Assembly (NCBI RefSeq): GCF_011397635.1
Contig: NC_064755.1
Location: 23,600,059-23,664,058, forward strand
Direction: 5' to 3'
DNA length: 64,000 nt
Origin: Epinephelus fuscoguttatus
Lineage: Eukaryota > Chordata > Actinopteri > Perciformes > Serranidae
Both the position numbers and the translations under genes were made by a program. Under the pieces are notes generated by a model that was given only the letters and a program-made list of their open reading frames with translations, was not told the DNA's origin and made no database searches. This document shows positions 22,894 to 34,800 of the stretch, one piece after another. Each line of letters opens with the position of its first letter. Position 1 is the stretch's first letter.

Positions 22894-23668
22894 TGTCATA
22901 AAGCAGATTTAACCTCCTGCTCCTCTGACCTGCACCACAATTACACTTGTTTTAAGCAGCGGTGGTGGCTAAAACTAGCTAGCGTACTTACTTAACAAAC
23001 CACGCCAAGTGCAGCAAGAAACAACCAAACTGACGTCGACGCTAACGTTAGCTAGCTAACTAACGCTGCTTAAAGCTCCTCGCTAGCCTTACTTACTTGT
23101 GAATGCTAATGTAAATACAACACACGTTACAGCTTAGCTAGCTGCACTGAGACCGTGCTGCCGTTGTACGCCGGACACACTTTCCACGCAGAGTGTATGC
23201 TTTCGGTTATGAAGCTTCAGGTCCACGTTGTCTGGCAGTCTGGCATCTGACAGGCGCTTCAAGAAGGGCAGAGAATTTTCCAGACACTCAAGAGGAACAG
23301 GGGATGAACCCGTGTTAGTGGCGCCACTTATGGTTACACGCATCTCCAACAAGGGCGGCGCACTTACAGAGACCACAGCAAAGGCTCAATTCGCAACTAT
23401 AGCATGCCATGACGTAAGTATTTAATACTTAACTTAATTAAACATCCTGTAATTACCAAATAGTAGCACGTTTAATGAATAAAATATGCTATATCTGTAC
23501 ATAGCCCCGCCCGCGCAAGCACTGCAGTATATTAAAACAAGCACCCTTTAGTGTATCTTGCTCCTTATTGGTTAGATTCTGTCAGCTTCCCTCCCCATTG
23601 CTGTGTGTTGGCGCGGGAGTTGAATGTAATGACACAAAATAAAGCTAGTTTTTGAAGGATATCTGCGG
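22894..23668. promoter_or_regulatory. shared divergent promoter of fkbp4 and ddx11
   Basis: This segment separates the fkbp4 start codon (minus) from the ddx11 non-coding first exon, whose donor CTGCGG|GTAAGT follows 23668. Near the ddx11 side are an inverted CCAAT box (ATTGG, 23567-23571) and an E2F-like site TTGGCGCGGGA (23608-23618), both common in cell-cycle genes. Near the fkbp4 side, GCTAGC and GCTAAC words cluster (22690-23140). No TATA box was recognised. Transcription starts are inferred only. Confidence 0.65.
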
Positions 23669-24127
23669 GTAAGTAGCTTTTATATATCTCATATATCATC
23701 TCTGTAAGGTTTACGGTCAGCAGTATGTATAAAACGTCAGCTAATAAACGGATTTCGGATGTTTGAGGCAGCTAGCGATAAAGTTCGCAGTGACAACATC
23801 AGATTTTAGCTGCTTGACACAACATGTAGGCGAAGTGTAGCTCTGAAGTTGACAGATGAGCTACATTAATGTGGTAATTTGAGGTGATGGAGTAAAATGA
23901 GGCAAACTGAATCGGAAATTCGTCATGACTTTGATAAGGTTGACTGTCTGGGTGCCTCATGTTAGACACAATAACATCACTATCAGGAGTTGCTACTGCA
24001 AGCCAGTCTAAACACACCGTGTGGGCTGTTCAGCCGATGAAGGGGCTCATTTCATGATGATCATATCTGAACTGAAAGGTTTGATCTAATTATAAACCCT
24101 TGTCATCAGCCAGGAAGGTGCACCAGC

Positions 24128-25812
24128 ATGGAGAGTAGTGGAAGAAGTCAATTTCCATTTCCCTACCAGCCCTATCACATCCAGGAGCAGTTCATGCAGG
24201 CCCTATACACTGCACTCGACCAGGGCAAAGTTGGGATCTTTGAAAGTCCAACTGGGACGGTGTGTATGTGTGCATGCATATAAGAGACATCAAAGCAGAA
24301 GCCTTTAGATTTTATTGATGATTTTGTGTTTTCAACATGTCTGTCCCTTAACCCAGGGCAAGTCTCTGAGTCTGATATGTGGAGCGCTGAGTTGGCTCAC
24401 TGACTATGAGGAGAAGAAGAGGCAGGAGGCAGCTGCTCTGCTGCATGAAGGAGAAGTAGCTCTGTCCACGTCGACTGCACGGTCCTCCACCACCAGCTCG
24501 TCGGCAGAGCCTGACTGGATCACCGATTTTGTGCAGAAAAAGGCAGAGCGTGATTTGGTATTGAAGTTGAAGGTGAGGATTACAGCAGGTTACAGTAAGG
24601 AAGTAAACGCAGCTTGGCTCTGATGGTTGGTAGGAAAGGTATATGTACAAAAACAAAGTCCAGGAAGTCTCCATTTATGAAATAATCTCATATATTCATT
24701 CTTCAAGCATAGGCAATCTAACAAACCAACGCAAATCGACTAAAGTTCATTTGAGACCTCCTGGATTTTTTTATTTTATTTTTTGAAGGCATTTGGTTTG
24801 AAGAAAGGTATTTGCACATCCAGCTGTCTCAGATGCAGGTGTGTTGAAAAATATCACTTTAGTCTTTGAACAGAAAAGACTGTTCAACCTTGAACACTCT
24901 TGACAATTTTTTGAAGGCAAGAATGTCAGTGTATTTCAGATGTGACCTTGGTGTGGATCTCTGGGACTTCATCTTCTCACCTGCTCAGGTTTTGAATATT
25001 ATTGGTTGTTTTTTCTTGTGTCAGGAGGAAGAATTAAAAAGAAAGAAGAGGGAGGAACGATTAGAAATGATCAGGAACAACATTCAACTAAAGTATGCGA
25101 TGAAAAGAAAAGTAAGTAACCTCGCACAGTGGCATTTTAAAGAGCCAAGGCATCAGAAATTTATCCAAAAATCACTGCAAGCTGAGTCTCTATAGCTCAG
25201 TACATGAATGTCTGTGAATGTGTCTGTAGAGTGGTGAAGAAGATGAGGCATTCAAATTGCTGCAGCTCAGTAAAGAGGAACAAACGGAGACACAAGGAGA
25301 CCAAGAGGACGAGGACCTTATCATCGCAGAATATGAGAGCGATGATGAGTCTAAGACCAAGAGCAGGTGAGGGCGGCTGCTGATTGGTTACCAGTGACAT
25401 CAGATGTTCTATCATCGTGACAGACAATGACAGCATGGTGTGTTTGCTCTCATGCTCAGATTTTGTGGTGCTGAGGACGACACAGACGACGACCTGGTTG
25501 AAGAACATGTCACTAAGGTGTGCGAGAGAGACATTGCAAATATAAAGATGAGTGTCGCACATTAACCTGAAGTAACCCTGTATACATACGCATGATTTTA
25601 GATTTACTACTGCAGTCGCACCCACTCCCAGCTGGCCCAATTTGTCCATGAGGTTCAAAAGAGCCCCTTCAGCAAAGACATCAGTCTGGTCACACTGGGC
25701 TCACGGCAGGTATGTGCACACACACACTGTGATGGAAACACTCAGGAAATAAAAACACAAAGCATTTCATGATGTTGTATTCAGTATATTTTGGACAGAT
25801 TATACCTGACTA

Positions 25813-25845
<33 letters not shown>

Positions 25846-28800
25846 GAAGAAAGTCAGTCAGAAGTTATTTATAGGTACAGCAGAACACAGAAGTCTTACA
25901 GGATTGGTTCTCCACTGCTTACATAAGTCACTGACCTTTCCCAAAACAGCAGATACAACAAGCTTAACCCCAAAAAGGCAAATGCCACACATCCTTCATC
26001 ATCATGCTTGCATCATTTAAAGTGACCCACCATAGGCTACATGTGTCAGTTTCCATAAAGCCCTGACGCTGGTGCTGATTTATAGCTCCTAAAAAAAGAC
26101 AGAGGTCAGAGTTCAGTGCTGTTACCAGTACACACCAGGACACATGTGTAAGTCATTCTGACAGAACAGGGCTATCAATATACAAGTTAAGGACATGGCA
26201 TCAAATGATAACTGGGATAACTATTAATGTTAATATACTTTTACAACACATATACACTCAAAAGACTGCCAGCACAAGGGTTAGATTTTAGTCTATGTGG
26301 TTAAATCTCATCTTTAGTGTTTGTTTAACGTATATAGTAATCACTTTTTTTGTTTTACTTTGTAAAAAGAAAACAGCTAATAAATTCATTCATTCATTTT
26401 CTGTAAACGCTTATCCTGTTGAGAGTCATGGGGGGGCTGGATCCTATCCCAGCTGACATTGGGCGAGAGGCAAGGTACACCCTGGACAGGTCACCAGACT
26501 ATCGCAGGGCTAACATATAGAGACAGGCAACCATTCACACTCACATTCACCAATTAACCTGCATGTCTTTGGACTGAGGGAGGAAGCCGGAGCAATCTGA
26601 GAAAACCTACACTGACGCAGGGAGAACATGCAAAGTTCACACATGACGGCTCCTCCGCCTTTAGGTCTATATTTCTTATACTTCATATAAAAAATGTAAA
26701 CCTACATTGACCCTTTTCTATAGTTAATGTTTACATTTTTGGACAGGATGCAGTGTTGTAACTGCTGTTTATTAATATCTGCACAGATCTATATAGCTAT
26801 ATAATGTTAGATCTGCGCAGCTACACATAATGTTCAACATTTTCAGCCAGATATTGCTCGATCTAATGTTACAGGCAGAATGGTGACCAGACGTTTGCAT
26901 GATGTTTGGGAATATATCAACAAAATAAACCAAATATATGTGCAGTGTGATTTATGTCCCTTAAACTTGCCTATCATAGCTAATCTTGATGATCCCTACT
27001 CTTACATTTTGGCTTTGGTGTTCATTTCGGATCCTTTTCTTACATAAGATTTTTTTTCCAGTGAGTACTGTGGTATTTGACAGTAATTTAATGCAAGTAT
27101 TTGAATATTGAAATCACTGAAAATGCTCATCTCTTTCATAGAGCTAAGTGACATGTTTCAGTCTGAGTGGAAAGCTTTGCGTTTATGTTGTCTGCTACAG
27201 GCTTCAAGAATGATCTAGACTGTCTAATCTGTTTCTACGTAGTAGGAGCAGGCCGTTTTCAATTGAACACATTTCAGAATTTCTGGAGTAATTTATACCT
27301 TTACTAGATCTTCCTCATGAAGGATAATCACAAAAATAATGTCACTTCATGGCAAAAAATCTAAATTAAAATATAGCTTATTACATCTGCATTTCTGTCC
27401 GCCCCACACAAAGCTTGGAATCAAACAGGAACTGTTTCCTGTATTCAGTCGGTAAAACAGGATTATAAATGTTGACATCTGATGGTATTTACCCAGTAAA
27501 CATAAAACTGTGTACTCTCCAGAATCTGTGTATCAACGAGGAGGTGCGTCGCCTGGGCAGCATCCAGCGCATTAACGACCGCTGCATGGAGATGCAGAAA
27601 AACAAACATGGTGAGAACCCCTCACACACCAGCTCCACAGCTACCAATCTCACGGGAGAACATGGCCAGATTGCTCCAAACTTGTTAGAGATTTGCAATT
27701 TTTAAACATTTATTTTACCTTTATTTGAAGCAGGAAAGCTTTTTCAGGAGTATCCTGGTCTAAGATAGGCAGCAATAATGAGTCACGGATAAACAACATT
27801 AGACAACACAACACATTATAGAATTATGAATGAATGTTTCTAATGCAGCAAGATTTCCCATAACCCAAGAGCTGTCTCAAAACATACACATAAATAGGAC
27901 CAGTTTTGCTTACAGTGCTGCCTCTTCTGCCGTTTGTAGAGAAGCCGCATCAAGAAGAGGGTGCAAAACGTAAGCGAGGCCCAGCGAAGAGTGTGTGTCC
28001 CTATCACAAATCCTCAGCAATGCAGCAGATGAGAGACGAGATTCTGGGGACAGTCCACGATATAGAGCAGATGCTGAAGCAAGGCAGAGAAACACATGCA
28101 TGTCCTTACTATACCACACGGCTCGCTGTTCCCCCTGCACAGGTATCACTCTCCTCTTTGTACTCAGTTCATTAAATCCTGTATCTTATTACTCTGGCGA
28201 TTATTTGGTTGCTGCACTGCTTTCCTCGAAGTATTTTTATTTATTCATGAGCTTTTTGTGAGCAGATTGAAGTTTTAATGTTAATCTGTATGGTGTGTGT
28301 TTACTGTGTCTGCACAGTTGGTGGTGTTGCCCTATCAGATGTTGCTGCATGAAGCTACAAGGAAGGCTGCAGGGGTCCAGCTGCAGGGGCAGGTAGGATT
28401 AGTTGTTATTTTTGTTTCTCTCTCAGGTTTCCCTGTTCAGCAACTGTCAGCATTTGAAATGCCCAGGTGATGGTAAAAACACAGTGTTTCAGAAGTAGTT
28501 TAACAGCTGGCACATTGTAATATTATTTCTAAACAAAAACCTAAACACACAATGATTGTGGGGAATTTGAGGTCCTTAACAAGTCTTAAAATGTCAGAGA
28601 AACATTTAATAAAAAATAAAAGCATTAAATTGTCTTAACTCGGATTTGATGGGTCTTAAATGTTTTGTAATCAAGTCACTGCAAATATTTCTGGTGGTGG
28701 CGCTATGCGAAACATCATTTTAACAGGAGGGAAACAGACTGCGACGCAATACCTATATGCACAAAATACCCCTATTTTCACCACCTCTGCACATTTAGAT

Positions 28801-31800
28801 GAGTCCACTTTGTTAAAATAAGGCCTTACCAGCCAGCCTGCTCGATTTTTTTCGGCACAGAGAGTATCATCTGTGTCATTTTACCTTAGTGTTCATTTTG
28901 AACTGACATCATGTGTTTACTCAGTATAATTTCAATTTTGGTGTGTATTTTCATCACATGTTTGGTCCTAAATTTAATTGAAAGTGGTGTTTAAAAGGTC
29001 TTAAAGTCTCAAATCTAACTTGTCTATACCTGTAGATACCCTGATGATTAATATATATGTATTTTTACAGGTGGTGATCATAGATGAAGCTCACAATCTT
29101 AGCGACACACTCTCCTGTATACACAGTGCAGACCTCACTGGAGCGCAGGTAAACACATTAATACACAAAACATAGGTTTAAATCACGTCACATTCTTAGC
29201 AATATACTGAATTGTAAATCTTCTACAGCTTTGCCGCGCCCACTCGCAGCTCACCCAGTATGCCGACCGCTATAAGTGAGTCCACAGTCTCAAATGATGT
29301 GCTTACTCACAAATTAAATATTGTCTCACCCTCTTGATGCTTCATGTTTATGTTTCTACATCAGGAGCAGGCTGAAGGCAAAGAACCTCATGTACATCAA
29401 ACAGATTCTGTTTGTGATTGAGGGGCTTGTCAAGGTGCTGGGAGGTGAGCATGTTTGGGCTAACGTTATTTTTAAATTATTGATTATGGAGAAAATTTCC
29501 AATTACGATGTTAATGTTCTCTTTGCAGGTAAGGTGGGGCAGAATCCACAGAGCCAGGCTACACAAACAGGTCAGCGAATAATACACACACATAAACACA
29601 CGCTAATACACTTCTAAGGAGAAATTGTTAACCAGTCGTGTTTCTTTATCTTTCAGGAACTGAGATGCTCACTATTAATAACTTCCTCTTCAAGGCTCAG
29701 ATCGACAATATTAACTTGTTTAAGGTAGTTAAAAGTGTTATAATGCTGTTAAAAATCACAGTCCTGGCTTTTAAACACCTTATTTAAACTTCAAACTTCT
29801 TTCAATGTCATTCTGTCACTGCAGTTACAGAAATACTTTGAGAAGAGCACGATCAGCAGAAAAGTAAGTGTGTAATGTCTATGTATTGATTTAGGCCTTA
29901 CATGAATATTGAGTGATCTACTGTGAAATGATCCCATGAATACCAAACGTGTCTTCTCTCTGCAGCTGAGTGGCTTTGTGGAGAAGTACGCAGGATCAGG
30001 TGTGAGTGTGCACACCCAGAGCAGCTCCAACAAGGAGAACCGACGCACAGAGGGCTTAAACCGTTACCTTCAAACACTGCAGAGCAACCAGAGCACTGCG
30101 CCAGGTCAGAGGGCTGATTTTATGTCACCTAGAAATTAAAAACAAATTTTGGAGATCATCACTGCAGACATGTGGCATTACTGTAGCAACATATAAAAAT
30201 AATTGAGGAAATGGGAACCTGTTCAGTAAAAGCTTGAACTGCTTGATTTCAGAATGAATTTGCTGTCACACAACTGTGTTGTGAACAGTGTAAGGAGTAC
30301 CAATTTACAAAATAACATATAACTGCAATTCCACTACTTTTGGTGGTAATTGGACATGTAAATAGACATGTGAATAATAACAAATTTAAAGTAACCATAT
30401 AATAATGCAGTAACAATTACTGAAATGTGAATGGGCACATTACTTGTTACTTTTGTCAGCCTATTCACTAGATTTTTTTCCTGGTTATGAGCTGTAGTGA
30501 TGCGCTAGTCAGGTGAGCAGAGCTGAAGTCCGTCTGTCTTAAGTTTGTGTGTGTTTAAGGGAGAAAGAGACAGAAGAAAGGGAGAGAAAGTGGATGGTGG
30601 ACTATTGCAGGCAATGTTATTCAGAACAGTGCAGGACCTGTCATTTGACCAGCGCATCACAAGTCACCCAACTTTACAGCGGCGCAATAAGTAGCGTGGC
30701 TGATTCAGTCAGTCAATAAGCATTAGACTGTCACTGCACATAGTGACCCAGAGTTCAGGCAATTTGAGCTCACTCTGAAAATACTTCAATTCAATTTTAT
30801 TTATAAAGTCCAATATGACAAATCACAATTTACCTCAGAGGGCTTTACAGCATACAGCATCCCTCTGCCCTTGGATCCTCACAGTGGGTAAGGAAAAATG
30901 GTAGAAACCTCAGGAAGAGCAACTGAGGAGGGATCCCCTTTCCAGGACGGACAGACATGCAATAGATGTTGTGTGTACAGAACAGGTCAACATAATACAT
31001 GTACAGTGATGTAAATATGATAAAATGATAGACATGAAATATGGACATCTTAGTCCTTCCTTGAGATCAAGAACAGATGAGGCCTGTAGTGGAGAGTTTT
31101 AGTCTCTGTGCAGGATTTGAATTACCGCTAACAGGGTTCCCACTGTCATGAAAAACCTGGAGAAGTCATGAAATTTCACAATCTCATTTTCCAAGCCTGG
31201 AAAAGTCATTAAAATAGTAAAAAAAAAAAAAAAAAGTTATGGAAAACTCATGGAATTTTGTTGTGTCAAGTTAGGGCTGCACCATATATTGTTTCAGCAC
31301 TGACATTGTGGTGCACAGTACTTGTATCGAAGGATGTGGAGTGTCAAGTAAGGCAAATAAACTCAAACTATCTGATGCTTGATAATCATGGAAAACTTAC
31401 AGTCGTCATTTTCCGTGACTTATACCAGCCAAGAATTCCACTTTAAGATGTTACATTATATGTAGCGTAGTGTGGCGGCATTTGTAATGGGACTCTCCTG
31501 CATGGGTGTGTGAAAAGCACCGTAACCAGGCCGGCAACTGCAGCAGACACAGTGAAGTGCATGCTTCTCCACAATGAAAATTTTATGATAGGTTCTTGAA
31601 AAGTCATGGAAAAGTTTTGAAACTTTGTGCATGAATATGTATGGGAAGCCTGTGTTGAGTTTAAAGGACAAACCTCTGTGTGTGTTTATGTGTTTTGTAA
31701 ATAACAATTTTATTACATTTATTCATTATTCAATTTTACTTCATTATCATAATAAGAAATTTCTGCCAAATATCTGGGAAACAATTATTTTATTTTAGCC

Positions 31801-34800
31801 AACTTTTGACTTCCACTGCTTACTTTTCATCATAGTGATAATGGGTACAATCATAGATAAGATTCAACAGCTGTCTTGTCCCACACTTTGCCACAGCAAC
31901 ACAAAAGTAATGTATTCCTGTGTGCATTAATGAGATAATTGAAGTAGATTTTTAAAAGTAACAGGAAAGTTACTTTTCCTAGTGGCTTATTACTTTTATA
32001 TGCAGCTGGTAGAGTAATTCAATTACTTTAAGAGAAGTAACTAATCACTAAGTCCACTGTGCAGACACTACCCACAGTAAAACCGCTACTATAAAAATAT
32101 CCCGCATTATCTTGTTTGTAAAGTGCACATGCAGAAGAATTATATACGTTGTTATCAGATGAGCAAGTTGCTCGTCACAGAGGACATCTAGTGCTGTTTT
32201 GGGTGTGTGAATATTAGCGTTATTTTCACACCGTGCCCCTGCACCTCACATCCAGCCATTTCTCACACTCCTCCATTTTGCAGTCAGCAGACACTGAACA
32301 ATGTAGCATTCCTCTGGTGGATCATTATGATTTATCTATTCTTTGTGCTCCCATGTGTGCAGTTTCCTCAGCAGACCAGCAGGGGTCAGAGGCAGAGAAA
32401 GCGCTGTCTGCATCTCCCATGATGCAGGTGGAGGGTTTCTTCATGGCTCTCACCAACAGCAACACTGACGGCAGAGTGGTGGTGCACAGACAAGGTGAGG
32501 CTTTAAAAAAACACAACTCAAAATAAAGGGCAGTAATGAAGTCAAAGTGTTATAAATACCCTCTCTCTTTCATGTCCAGGTACTTTGTCAGAGAGCAGTG
32601 TCAAGTTCCTGTTGTTGAATCCAGCCGTCCACTTTGCCCAGGTGCTGAAGCAGTGCAGGGCTGTCATCATCGCAGGAGGAACCATGCAGCCTGTAAGTTA
32701 TTTTAAATCCCGCTTAAAATAAACTCAGACTTTTTTTTGCTGTGTGAGTTTTCTCATTCTGAAAGATGTGATATGTAGGTTTCAGACTTCAAACAAGAGC
32801 TACTGTTTTCCGCCGGAGTGGGAGAGGAGCGCATCACAGAGTTTTCCTGTGGTGAGTGGCCCATTTTTATAACACCGCAGTACTTTGTGGAGTTTCTCTT
32901 TTTCTGCCTTTATAACACACTCTCTCTCTCTCAGTGAAGTGTTTATCAATATTTCTGTGTGGGGAAGTTTTTGATGAATAATATATTGCTTGACAAAAAC
33001 TCAAATAACAACCGATTCTTTTAGCATGACTGCTAATTTTCAGCTGGGGTGATGAGATATAAAAATCACATCATTAACTCGCACCAGGTTCGAATGCTGG
33101 AGGTGATAAGATTATATCAGAACTGACCAAGAGAAGATGATAAAAAAGATGCCATCATATGGACTAAACTTTAAATTATTCGTCCATTCACTGTATACAA
33201 ACAATAGACCCTATATTAAGGATTGTTTGATCATAAGCCTCCTGAAAAACAGTTGTGCTCTTGAGATTTACTCAAAGAAAGCAGAGTAAATTGTATCTGG
33301 TTCACCATCTGACTCTCATAATGTTCCTATTGTTATTTGGGCTGCACAGTTAATTGAAATATTATCGAAATTATAACATGAACAAGTGTGGTGTCCAAAT
33401 CAAAGGAGCTGTAGTTTTTTATTTTGCTTATCGTGCAGCCATGATTGTTAACCATAATGAAAAAATCAAGCAGGTATTGTCCTACATGTGCCTGGGGGTA
33501 ATGAGGGACCATTTGTTATCTTGAAAGACCACATTGAATCTGTCTGCAGAAAGACAACACAAAGTCTTTTGGTGCAAATTTCAAAAGAATTCCTTTGTTT
33601 TTTACGTCTGTGATTATGAGTGTTCTCCAGTATTGTAATACTACATGGTTCAAGTGTCTGTCCTCCACTTTGAATTAAAAGTGCTCCACTAAATCAGAAA
33701 TCTGCTCAAAGATTGTAGGTCAACTCCTGGAGAGACTTACTGAAGCCGCCTAACACTACAACATATTAAGGCAGGCCAATAACTCAGTCCCTGACCCCAA
33801 TCATGTCCTGAACAGTGAATATGAGTTGCTACTACTAAACTGAAGATGCAGGGTGCCATGTTTTAATAAGGTTAAACTGAAGCACTGGTTTGTGCACTGG
33901 TCAATCCTAAAACTAAATATGGAGCTTAATCACAGATCAAATCCACATTGAAGGGTCTGGAATGTTGTTAGATGTATGCATATTTGCAAATGGAGCATCT
34001 GTGAGGAAAGAAAAATGTCTGACTTGAGCTGACAATAAATGTATCATCATCATCTGTGGCACTGGCACGTACTACAACTGTTTTCTCTGTACAGATGGAA
34101 CAGTTTAAGATTTTATTGTGGATCGTGATTAAAAAAACACTAACTATTCGTTGATTTTAGCACATTTCCATCCTAGAATAATCCTGAAAATTGCGTCTAG
34201 CAGCACCCTGAGAGACTGCTGGGCAACCACAAATAAAATAGACTGCAAAAACAGGCTGCTTACGCACCAACCTCAAACACTGCAAAAGATCTTAATCAAG
34301 CATTGGCATTTCAAAAGAGATGCCGCCATTTCAAATAGTTGAAAAGCCTGGCTTTTTAAGATTTTTTTTCTACTAAAAATGATCATTAACAAAAAAAAGG
34401 GTGTGCCCTTTTTGTGTGTCTTATTCATTTGTGATGCAATAAAAATATGTTTCCTGTATGTGTGTATAGAATGTGTGTATAATATGTGTATAGTAAAGTG
34501 ATTCCAGTATATTTTAGTGCAATTTTTAAGATGATGATTGTCAGGATCATTTTATAAATCAGTTGTTTTGGCCAGGGTAATGGTGACATGAAATTTTCAT
34601 TATCGACTCATGCCTAGTTTTTAGATTCACAAGATCTGTGTGAAATTTGAACACAACTCAAATTATCTTGGTTCACTGTTTACTTATGTTGCATGCTGAA
34701 TACGTGCATTGTGCTGTCAGAACTGTATATAAAATTATTTCATTTTTGTGTTATATTAAAATAAATAGAATAACTTTGTTTGTGCCTGTAAACTCTCTCT

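Larger units (their letters stand above)
30105..32362. other. ddx11 intron with several repeat remnants
   Basis: This 2.26-kb intron separates the exon ending NQSTAP from the exon starting SSADQQG. It contains a dispersed repeat (30790-31010), a CAGGGTTCCC-type element (31132-31652) and repeats of TTACTTTTAAAGTAAT-like words at 30440-30480 and 31960-32050. No additional exon was identified. Confidence 0.5.
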
